Source: CAYUNE01 sp964446115 (GTDB taxonomy: Bacteria; Desulfobacterota; Desulfobulbia; Desulfobulbales; Desulfobulbaceae). Taken from it: a DNA stretch of 64,000 nt. This document shows, one piece after another, positions 8,649 through 15,231 of this stretch. A program made the position numbers and the translations under genes. Location of the stretch: the NCBI GenBank assembly GCA_964446115.1, contig CAYUNE010000044.1, forward strand, positions 22,063 to 86,062, given 5' to 3'. The notes beneath the pieces are model-generated. The model was not told the origin of the DNA. It did not search any database and saw nothing but the letters and a program-made list of their open reading frames with translations. Within the stretch, counting starts at the first letter, position 1. Each line of letters starts with the position of its first letter.

Positions 8649-8682
8649 CCTCTGTTCCCGTTTTTCTGCTGTCCCCCGGGCG

Positions 8683-8733
8683 GAACCGCTCACAGGGCAT
8701 GTAACCCCGCAACATATCAAGCACCCTCCGGTT
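8683..8733 (+). repeat. Intergenic repeat copy B (core only)
   Basis: The stretch ACCGCTCACAGGGCATGTAA and the following CCCCGCAACATATCAAGCACC align with the core of copy C. It lies in the untranslated region just upstream of the RegB-like start, in the same genomic orientation as the other copies. The long hairpin half is absent. Confidence 0.45.
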
Positions 8734-8859
8734 ATCCTCTCCCTCTTCCCTCTTTTATCGCGGCTGTCTTTTTTTGTAAATTCATTGCGTACTCCAAAAG
8801 CGGCCTGCGACAATTTGCCGCAGCCAAGGCCCCAAAACAGGAAAATCACTTCCGGGAGG

Positions 8860-9705
8860 CTACAGCAGGGGATCAATAAGAGGCTGCATGAGATCGGGCA
8901 GGATCTCGCCGATGGAACGGTTGCGGATAATGCCGGAACGGTCGAGGAGAAAACCGGTGGGAAAACCCTTCACCTTATAGAGATCGGCGATTTCTCCCCG
9001 GGGATCGAGCAGAACCGGAAAGGGAAGCGCCCGGCCATTGAGAAAATGTTCCACCTGTTGCCTGGACTGTTCCACATTCACCGCCACCACGGTGAATCCG
9101 CGCCGCTGCCAGCGCTGGTGCGCCTGGGCCAGATAGCCGAGATCCTTATCGGTATAGGGATTGCCGGTATTCCAGAAACGCAAAAACACCACCCGGCCGC
9201 GAAAATCCTCAAGGGAAACCCGCCCTCCGCCGATTTTCTCGGCCGCAAAGGGAGCGGCCCAGGGTAAACGCAGGCCCAGACCGGACAGGTAGCCGACCAT
9301 TTCACGGCCGTCATAGCGGAGGATATGGCGGGCAGCCTCACCGGGATCCCTGAAGACGTGCAGACGACAGTTGTTCTCCCGGCGACTGAAACGGCTGCTC
9401 TCAACCCAATAGGCCAGGGAGGGATCAAGGGGCTCGCCCGAGACCTCGTCCACCACGGTAAGCGCAATCGTACCGTCTCGCACTCCCCTGTCGATTTCGG
9501 GATGGGCCTGCAGATAGGTATGGGCGCAGCACAGGGAACAGAAATGCAGCTCTCCGGAGGCGGGGTTGACGGTCACCCGGGTAACGGCTCGTATGCGGGT
9601 ACCGTCCACGGCGCAAAGCTCTTTGCCGTGCTGCCGGAACACGGCAAACAGAGAGATCAGGCAAAGGACGGCAAAAAAGAGAAAAAGGGAACCAATCCGT
9701 TTCAC
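8860..9705 (-). CDS. NosL-like/redoxin fusion protein lacking the thioredoxin CXXC
   Basis: 281 aa from a GTG that overlaps the upstream stop (GTGA) and has an AGGAGGAG ribosome site. Residues 1-23 form a membrane anchor. Residues about 30-135 resemble NosL: CSLCC at 56-60, then the LTVVDEVSGEPLDPSLAYWVESS pattern and a later VFRDPGEAARH. Residues about 140-280 are a TlpA/AhpC-type redoxin fold. At the place of the usual WCXXC the sequence is FWNTGNPYTDKD (177-188), so both catalytic cysteines are absent. NosL binds copper for nitrous oxide reductase assembly, so a copper or metal delivery role is possible, while thiol-disulfide exchange by the redoxin half is not expected. Confidence 0.7.
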   Translation of the reverse strand: MKRIGSLFLFFAVLCLISLFAVFRQHGKELCAVDGTRIRAVTRVTVNPASGELHFCSLCCAHTYLQAHPEIDRGVRDGTIALTVVDEVSGEPLDPSLAYWVESSRFSRRENNCRLHVFRDPGEAARHILRYDGREMVGYLSGLGLRLPWAAPFAAEKIGGGRVSLEDFRGRVVFLRFWNTGNPYTDKDLGYLAQAHQRWQRRGFTVVAVNVEQSRQQVEHFLNGRALPFPVLLDPRGEIADLYKVKGFPTGFLLDRSGIIRNRSIGEILPDLMQPLIDPLL

Positions 9706-10724
9706 AGGGCTCCTCCTGCCACGAGATGAACGGCAACCATGAAGCATGAGCCGGCCAAAAAGAGGGCCCCGTATTGCAGCAGGCTTCGCCGGAGGCGATC
9801 ACGCTCCGATGCCAACGCCCAGGGAGCGGCAAGGACGGAAAGCGGCCAGGCGGCCATGAGCAGAAAGGAGCCGAGGATAAACAGCCCCAGGATCAGCGGC
9901 GCATCGGCAACCGTGGCGGCAAAACAGTAGATGCAGTGATGGAAGGGCATCTCCATGAGCCGGGGGGCGATCACCTCGATAAAGGCCAGGGTGGAAACCA
10001 CACCGTTGATCAGGGCGGCCAGGGCAACGCCCCACAACAGAGAATGTGCGGCCGTTTCCGGCCGCAACCGCTGCCGTACCCACATGGCCGAAATAATGAC
10101 CAGCAGGTTCATACCGAAATAGCCGAACCAGAGGGGCGGATCAAACTGCGGTCCGAAAAGCGCCAGCGGCACCCAGACGGTGAAGCGGGTGGGGATATCG
10201 GTGATGGTGGTGCAGCAGGAAACCGCCAGATCAGCAGAGGAACGCAGCCAGAAAACAACACTTCCCCCCGCCTCCGCCAGGCCGATGAGGGCGCAGACCA
10301 GCAAAAGAACCGGCATGCTCCGGCCGTCGCGTGCGCTGCGTCCGAACCGCTCCAGCCTGAAGAGTAAAAGCCAGACAAGCCCCAGGAAAAAGAGCAGCGG
10401 TTTGATCAGTTCCAGGGTTCGGGCAAGCCGGGGCAGGAGGTTCCTGACCCCGAAGATGCACATGGTGCCCTCAACCTCTGGAACAAAACTCTGCAGCACC
10501 ACGTAAAAAAACGGCCAGAGCGCCAGCCTGATGATCAGCAGTACCGCCCCCATCCAGAAAACCAGGTAAAGCCGGTCTTCGCGGCCGGCAATCCGTTCGG
10601 GTGAACTTTCCCGGTTTTCTCTTCCGAAAAGCAGGGCCGCTGTTTTTACCGCCGTAACCGCGGCAAGTCCCGTGGAGAGCAGATCCAGGGTCAGTGCGGT
10701 GGCGGACAAGGGATTGACGATCAC
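9702..10724 (-). CDS. Polytopic membrane protein with CXXC, ABC-cluster partner
   Basis: 340 aa, unrecognised family. About eight hydrophobic segments are visible (near 10-32, 52-82, 103-123, 137-160, 198-220, 228-250, 272-300, 312-338). Cysteines occur as a CC pair (170-171) in a periplasm-like loop and as HHCIYC (262-267) just before a membrane helix, which could bind metal or exchange disulfides. The start overlaps the ATPase stop by four bases and the stop overlaps the next GTG start, so it is tightly coupled to both. It may be the membrane partner of the ATPase or a metal or haem handling protein; neither is proven. Confidence 0.6.
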   Translation of the reverse strand: MIVNPLSATALTLDLLSTGLAAVTAVKTAALLFGRENRESSPERIAGREDRLYLVFWMGAVLLIIRLALWPFFYVVLQSFVPEVEGTMCIFGVRNLLPRLARTLELIKPLLFFLGLVWLLLFRLERFGRSARDGRSMPVLLLVCALIGLAEAGGSVVFWLRSSADLAVSCCTTITDIPTRFTVWVPLALFGPQFDPPLWFGYFGMNLLVIISAMWVRQRLRPETAAHSLLWGVALAALINGVVSTLAFIEVIAPRLMEMPFHHCIYCFAATVADAPLILGLFILGSFLLMAAWPLSVLAAPWALASERDRLRRSLLQYGALFLAGSCFMVAVHLVAGGAL

Positions 10725-11392
10725 CGGACCAGCCTTCCTCCTTCAAGGGTGAGGAGACGATCCGCGGCGGCCGTAAGCCTCTCGTCATGGCTGACCACAA
10801 CCAGGGTGCGGCCGCTTTTGTGCAGCTTTCCGAAGATGTCGATTACCCGCTCCGCGGTCTCCCGATCGATATTGGAGGTGGGTTCATCGGCAAGAATGAT
10901 TTCGGGATCATGTACCAGGGACCTGGCAAGGGCCACCCGCTGACGCTCCCCGCCGGAGAGTTGCCGCGGCAGGTGACGGCTGCGATGGGCAAGGCCCAAC
11001 TGCCCGAGCAGCTCTTCGGCCCTGCGTCGGCGCCGACGCGCGGAAAGCGGGGTGACCACCAGGGGAACGGCCACGTTTTCCCAGGCGGTGAGCTGTTCAA
11101 TAAGCCGGTATTCCTGAAAAACGATGCCCAGCCGCTTTTTCCGCAACCGGGCCTGCACCACGTCCGAGGCATGGCTGACGCGGGTATCGTCGATGAAGAT
11201 CTCTCCCTCGCTGGGCCGGTCCAGGGTGCCGATCAACGAAAGCAATGTGCTTTTGCCCGATCCCGAATGACCGCTGATCACCGTCCAGCTCCGGGCGGCA
11301 ATGGTACAGGAGACGTCGCGCAGGGCCCACACGGTATCGGCCCCGGCAACGGCATACCCCTTGCTCACCGAAGAGACCCTGATGAGGCTCAT
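10721..11392 (-). CDS. ABC transporter ATP-binding protein (LolD/MacB type)
   Basis: 223 aa from the ATG that overlaps the cytochrome stop (ATGA); the frame extends further upstream only through the cytochrome gene. Walker A GHSGSGKST (41-49), a Q-loop at VFQEYRL, signature LSGGERQRVALARSL (about 145-159), Walker B ILADEPTS and the switch His in VVSHDE are all intact. Length and motifs fit the LolD/MacB/FtsE class that energises FtsX-fold permeases. The likely permease is the FtsX-type gene at 11976-13127, two genes upstream. Cargo unknown; NosF-like service to periplasmic metalloprotein assembly is one option. Confidence 0.88.
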   Translation of the reverse strand: MSLIRVSSVSKGYAVAGADTVWALRDVSCTIAARSWTVISGHSGSGKSTLLSLIGTLDRPSEGEIFIDDTRVSHASDVVQARLRKKRLGIVFQEYRLIEQLTAWENVAVPLVVTPLSARRRRRRAEELLGQLGLAHRSRHLPRQLSGGERQRVALARSLVHDPEIILADEPTSNIDRETAERVIDIFGKLHKSGRTLVVVSHDERLTAAADRLLTLEGGRLVR

Positions 11393-11910
11393 TTTTTCAT
11401 ATTTTTCAACTTGAGCGGTTGATGTTCTTCCACATGGAAAGGTCGTTTCTTCCAGTTCTTGTGCTCCGGCGGAGTATAGGGAGGATCTACGGCCAGGGTG
11501 CGGATATAGGCTATGATGTCGAAGATATCCCGATCTGAGAGGATATGCTGCCACTGGGGCATGATATGGGAGAGATTGTTGGCCTTGCCGCCGAATTTGA
11601 TCACCTTGAAAAAACGGACATCCGATTGGATGTTCATATAAAAACCGTTGGTGTGGTCCCGGGGCGGCGGCTGCAGGGCCTCGTTCCGGGCCCGGGGACC
11701 GCGGCCGTCGCCTTTCTGTCCATGACAGGGGGTGCAGTACTGCTGATAGATCCGGCCGCCGTGTTTGACGTTGCCGGCTGCAAAAATTAATGGCGCGCCC
11801 AGGAAAAAAAACAGCAGGAAAAAACCGGCGACAACCGGAAACATGCCGGTCAGGCTCCGGCCCTGACCCTTTGTCGGGTTGTTTGCTTTGTCCACATTCA
11901 CCTTTTCCAC
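11389..11910 (-). CDS. Membrane-anchored monoheme cytochrome c
   Basis: 173 aa. The N-terminal hydrophobic segment is at about 22-44, then QQYCTPCHG gives the haem site near 59-63 and IMPQW gives a probable Met axial ligand. A paralogue of the monoheme cytochrome at 14535-14966: both share PPPR-HT, a lysine/glycine KxGGKxxNxSH segment and the ILSDxDIxxIIAYxRxLA helix. It lies between the permease and ATPase genes of an ABC system, an unusual place for a cytochrome. A lysine-rich tail ends the protein. Likely a periplasmic electron carrier. Confidence 0.82.
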   Translation of the reverse strand: MEKVNVDKANNPTKGQGRSLTGMFPVVAGFFLLFFFLGAPLIFAAGNVKHGGRIYQQYCTPCHGQKGDGRGPRARNEALQPPPRDHTNGFYMNIQSDVRFFKVIKFGGKANNLSHIMPQWQHILSDRDIFDIIAYIRTLAVDPPYTPPEHKNWKKRPFHVEEHQPLKLKNMKK

Positions 11911-11975
11911 CTTGAGCCTTACGTTTCGAAAACAATCGCAGAAAATGACCGGCTCTCTGCCGCAGGTCGGCCGCT

Positions 11976-13127
11976 TCAGGACATGGTTGTCAGCGGAGGA
12001 GTCACCGCCGCCTTCCAGGTCGGCACCAGGGTGCCGATCATGGTCAGCACCAGGCCGAAGAGAAAGGAATAGAGAACCGGCAGCGGCAGAAAGCGCGAAG
12101 GCACCGCAAAGTCGGGAATCCAGCCGGCACCGCTGATGAACAGCGGCGCGATACCGATGCCGTTTCCCAGCTTGAGCCAGAGCATGGCAAAGACCACCGC
12201 CAGCAGACTCCCCAGCAGGGCCAGGAGCAGGTTCTCGAAAAAAGTCATCTCCAGTACCTCCAGGGTCTGCCAGCCAACCGCCTTCATGATGCCGATTTCC
12301 CGACGCCGGACGCCGCGGCCCAGTCCGGAGAGAATCAGCAAAGCGGGAACGGACAGCCCGAAGGCGGTAACATAGAGCATGGTAAACATTCCGGCCTGAA
12401 TGTCAAAGCCGCGGTTCACATAGCGCCGGACGATCTTCCTGGTCTGAATCCTGAGCGGCGGTTGCATTTCCCACGGTTTTCCCAGGGAGCTGAGATGATC
12501 GGCCACGGATTCGGCCGTACCGGGCCGGCAGTAGAGCAACAACTCCGAGGCCATGCCCGGCAGCTTGAAGACCTGTTGGGCCGCATCAAAGGAGATAACC
12601 ACCATGGATCCGGACCAGATGGAAAGCTCCGGCTCCAGCAGACCGGCCACGGAAAACGGCAGGGCCGGGTTGAGAAAAAAACGAAATTCATCTCCGGGCG
12701 CCAGGTCCAGCCGCCGGGCCAGGGACGAGCCGAAATAGGCCTGTTCCGCATCCAGGGGGTGCTCCGTCCGGCTGGGGCTGAAATCGGCAAAGCGGTCGAT
12801 TCCCACCACCACCGCCAGCTCCTCCCCCAGATAGGTCCGGCCGACGATGCGCGGCACCACCCGCATCACCCCGGGAATTTTCTCGAACCGCTCAACCATC
12901 TTGAGGGAGATGGGACCGTTGCGGCCATACTGTTCCCGGGAGACGTAGAGATCGGCCCCGGCCTCGACGCTCATTATCGATTGGGAGCGTACCCCTTCGG
13001 AAAGGGCCGAGGCGGCGACAAAGGGCAGCAACACCCCCAGCAGGCAGCAGAGCACCACACCGCTCCGGCCGCTCCGGCGCAACAGCGAGGCCACCGCCTC
13101 AAGCAGCAGGTTCAGATGTCGCCGCAT
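11976..13127 (-). CDS. FtsX/MacB-type ABC transporter permease
   Basis: 383 aa. One N-terminal TM (about 20-42), a large periplasmic domain (about 45-250) and three C-terminal TM segments form the FtsX/LolC layout. GLGRGVRRREIGIMKAVGWQTLEVLEMTFFENLLLALLG is the coupling-helix region typical of the family. An ATG pair overlaps the preceding stop (AAATGATG); the second ATG is used here. The matching ATPase is at 10721-11392. The family usually acts as a mechanotransmission complex or exporter of lipoproteins or small molecules, so it could release or remodel the cytochromes or cupredoxin encoded around it. This last point is inference. Confidence 0.82.
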   Translation of the reverse strand: MRRHLNLLLEAVASLLRRSGRSGVVLCCLLGVLLPFVAASALSEGVRSQSIMSVEAGADLYVSREQYGRNGPISLKMVERFEKIPGVMRVVPRIVGRTYLGEELAVVVGIDRFADFSPSRTEHPLDAEQAYFGSSLARRLDLAPGDEFRFFLNPALPFSVAGLLEPELSIWSGSMVVISFDAAQQVFKLPGMASELLLYCRPGTAESVADHLSSLGKPWEMQPPLRIQTRKIVRRYVNRGFDIQAGMFTMLYVTAFGLSVPALLILSGLGRGVRRREIGIMKAVGWQTLEVLEMTFFENLLLALLGSLLAVVFAMLWLKLGNGIGIAPLFISGAGWIPDFAVPSRFLPLPVLYSFLFGLVLTMIGTLVPTWKAAVTPPLTTMS

Positions 13128-13429
13128 CATTTCTCCGCCTCACCCCGGAATCGGGACACCATGGCAAGCCGGTCGGGCGAGTAGGAATATCCCCCGGGGA
13201 CGGGATAGAGGCTGTCAGCGGCCACGGGCTGCAGCCGGGGATCATAGTCGGAGAAATTCCAGGCAGGTACGAGGATGGCACCGAGACCAACGCCGCCGAT
13301 GCGTTCCTGAAATTCGGCGGCCTTGCCGGCCGCCTCTGGGCTGACGACAACATCATGGCGAATCACCATGGCGCTCACCCCGAACATGGCCATGAGCAGA
13401 CCGAAGACAAGAGCGGGTTTCCACAGCAT
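13127..13429 (-). CDS. Small membrane-anchored protein of unknown function
   Basis: 100 aa from ATG 13429; the longer open frame upstream runs back through the cupredoxin gene in another frame and is not credible. The N-terminus has one hydrophobic segment (about 5-25), then a helix (SPEAAGKAAEFQERIGGVGLGA) and a C-terminal part rich in Tyr, Pro and Asp. No good ribosome site is visible, so it may depend on coupling. Its stop overlaps the permease start, which suggests it belongs to the ABC unit. Function not recognised. Confidence 0.55.
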   Translation of the reverse strand: MLWKPALVFGLLMAMFGVSAMVIRHDVVVSPEAAGKAAEFQERIGGVGLGAILVPAWNFSDYDPRLQPVAADSLYPVPGGYSYSPDRLAMVSRFRGEAEK

Positions 13430-13460
13430 CGCTGAAACCGGAACCGGCAGGAAAACGGGA

Positions 13461-13883
13461 TTACCGCCGCCGACGCCGCTTGCCGGTGGCCGGCTTCTCC
13501 TCCGTTGAACCGGCAGCTCCCGGAGTGGCCTGTTCCGCGGGTTTCTGCTCCCCGACCACACTGACCATGGCCTGCATGGAGTGGATGGGGCAGTAGTAGG
13601 GATAATCGCCGGGTTCACGGAAGGTGTAGCTGAACTCGTGGCCCCGCAGCAGCAGATAGGAGAAGAACTTGTTGTCATGGCGCATATCGACGCCGGAGAT
13701 AACCCAGTGGCCGTAGTTCATGGTGTTCTTCCAGACCACGGTATCACCGACGTTGATCACCGGATCCGGCGGATAGAAGTTGAAGTTGCGGATGGTGATA
13801 TGATGGGTCTCCGCCCGGGCTCCGCCGGTGAGACACAACAGGAGAGCTGCGGCAACAAGGAGACGACTAGTGAACTTTTTCAT
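13461..13883 (-). CDS. Periplasmic plastocyanin-like cupredoxin
   Basis: 140 aa with a signal peptide (1-24, cut after GGARA). Type I copper ligands are in place: His59 (NYGHWV), Cys98, His101 and Met103 in YYCPIHSM. The C-terminus adds a proline/glutamate linker and five consecutive arginines, an unusual basic tail that could dock on membrane phospholipid or an acidic cytochrome. It sits among cytochrome genes and upstream of the ABC and NosL-like genes, which fits a blue-copper electron carrier supplied by that copper machinery. The partner is unknown. Confidence 0.88.
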   Translation of the reverse strand: MKKFTSRLLVAAALLLCLTGGARAETHHITIRNFNFYPPDPVINVGDTVVWKNTMNYGHWVISGVDMRHDNKFFSYLLLRGHEFSYTFREPGDYPYYCPIHSMQAMVSVVGEQKPAEQATPGAAGSTEEKPATGKRRRRR

Positions 13884-13920
13884 GGATTTTTCCTCTCTTG
13901 ATTGAAGCTGCCCCGTCCGG

Positions 13921-14505
13921 TTACTTGTTGACCTGATATTCGGGGGTGTGATACTTGAGTTTCACCGGATCATGTCCGGGCCAGTCATAATCGGCGGCAT
14001 CAAAGGCCTCCTGGAACCGATGGGTGGGACTTTTGTCGTTGTGGCACTCCTTACAGGTGGAACGCGGCTTGTCGTTGAAACCGTATTGCAGCAGTTCTTC
14101 CATGGTATAGGTACGGCCGTGTTTTTTCATCACCCTGTTATATGCCGTGCCCGCGCCATGGCAGGCCTCGCAGCTGATTCCCACCATGGAAGGAGTCTTC
14201 TCGACACTGACAAAACCGCCCGGCCTGCCGTGGCCGGTGGTATGGCAGGGCAGACATCGGGATTCCCGGGTGTAATCTTTCTGCGGATCCAGGCCCGCCT
14301 TTTTCTTGATCTCGACCCGGTTACCGGGTTTGAGAATTTCGAAGGCCTGGGCCATGGGGGTCTTTTTCCAGCTCTTCCAGACCTTGCGGTGGCACTCCTT
14401 GCAGGTCTTGACGCCGGCAAAATCATACTGCTTTTTTTCCTGGGCAACGGAAACGGTGGCTCCAAGGAAGAGCAGCGCACCGGTTACAATAAAAATTTTT
14501 CGCAT
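13921..14505 (-). CDS. Periplasmic tetraheme cytochrome c (c554-like)
   Basis: 194 aa from ATG 14505 with a GAGG ribosome site six bases upstream. Signal peptide at about 1-20. Four CXXCH haem motifs: CKECH, CLPCH, CEACH and CKECH. The pattern WKSWKKTPMAQAF, then CLPCHTTGHGRPGGF and CEACHGAG, matches the cytochrome c554 family found in nitrifiers and metal or sulfur reducers. It should be a low-potential periplasmic electron carrier. It is cotranscribed between a monoheme cytochrome and the cupredoxin. Confidence 0.87.
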   Translation of the reverse strand: MRKIFIVTGALLFLGATVSVAQEKKQYDFAGVKTCKECHRKVWKSWKKTPMAQAFEILKPGNRVEIKKKAGLDPQKDYTRESRCLPCHTTGHGRPGGFVSVEKTPSMVGISCEACHGAGTAYNRVMKKHGRTYTMEELLQYGFNDKPRSTCKECHNDKSPTHRFQEAFDAADYDWPGHDPVKLKYHTPEYQVNK

Positions 14506-14534
14506 GGGATCCTCTTTTCCGAAACTCTGTTTTC

Positions 14535-14966
14535 CTATTTCGCCGCCGGTGCCGGTGGCGCATCGGCGGGGATTACCTTTCCGGTCCACGGCGGTTTGGC
14601 CAGACTGCGGACATAGGCGATAATATTCCAGATATCCTTGTCACTGAGTATGTGCTTCCACTGGGGCATCACATGGGAAAAGTTCATGGATTTACCGCCT
14701 TCCTTGATGGTCTTGAACAACTGGATGTCGGAACGCTTGTTCATGACATTGCCGTCCGTATGGTTCCGCGGCGGCGGATCGAACCTTTCGATTTTCATGC
14801 GGGTGCCGTCACCCTCGCCGTTTTTGCCGTGGCAGGGCGTACAGTACTCGGCATACTTACGCCTGCCCTTCTTGGCGTCACCGGCCCCGTAGGAGGGCAG
14901 GCTCAGGGCAATGAGCAAACCGGTTGCCAGGGCACAGATCATCAGCCGTTTGTGCAGGTTCATCAT
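14535..14966 (-). CDS. Periplasmic monoheme cytochrome c
   Basis: 143 aa. Signal peptide at about 1-27 (cut near SYGA), haem site CTPCHG near 43-48, axial Met in HVMPQW. Close paralogue of the protein at 11389-11910. It is the first gene after the terminator at 15171-15206, so it begins a second transcription unit with the tetraheme cytochrome, cupredoxin and ABC genes. Probably a mobile or loosely attached electron shuttle. Confidence 0.85.
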   Translation of the reverse strand: MMNLHKRLMICALATGLLIALSLPSYGAGDAKKGRRKYAEYCTPCHGKNGEGDGTRMKIERFDPPPRNHTDGNVMNKRSDIQLFKTIKEGGKSMNFSHVMPQWKHILSDKDIWNIIAYVRSLAKPPWTGKVIPADAPPAPAAK

Positions 14967-15012
14967 AATGGACTCCTCAAGTAAATATCGCTTTTAGCTG
15001 TCAGGGGTTCCG

Positions 15013-15054
15013 CTTGAACCCGATCGGGTCGATCGGCCGGTTCAAAGGGAACAC
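15013..15054. other. GC-rich hairpin in the intergenic region
   Basis: TTGAACC and GGTTCAA flank a CGATCG pair of arms, giving a stem of about 12 bp. No T-run follows on either strand. It lies between the terminator of the large-cytochrome unit and the start of the next unit, so it may be a leader or operator structure. Confidence 0.3.
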
Positions 15055-15170
15055 CCAAAATCTAAAAGGAAAAAATAAATCCGGAACCCCAAAAAAGCAA
15101 CGTCGCAACGTGAGCGTTCCTGCGTGCGCCGGATACGCGAAGGGGACCGTTTGATTAAAATGCCCGGATG

Positions 15171-15206
15171 AAAAAAGGGCCGGGGCGCTACAGGCAGCGC
15201 CCCGGC
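15171..15206 (-). terminator. Rho-independent terminator after the decaheme cytochrome gene
   Basis: Perfect 11-bp stem (GCCGGGGCGCT / AGCGCCCCGGC) with a six-base loop, followed on the minus strand by CCTTTTTT. It begins 26 bases after the stop at 15232 and splits the cytochrome cluster into two transcription units. Confidence 0.9.
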
Positions 15207-15231
15207 ATGGAAACCCTTTCTGCAGATTCAC

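Noticed and set aside
8649..8876. N-terminal extension of the RegB-like kinase
   Set aside because: The added 76 residues are cysteine-rich without homology and cover repeat copy B.
15001..15231. 76-codon minus-strand frame downstream of the decaheme gene
   Set aside because: It contains the terminator hairpin and has no domain.
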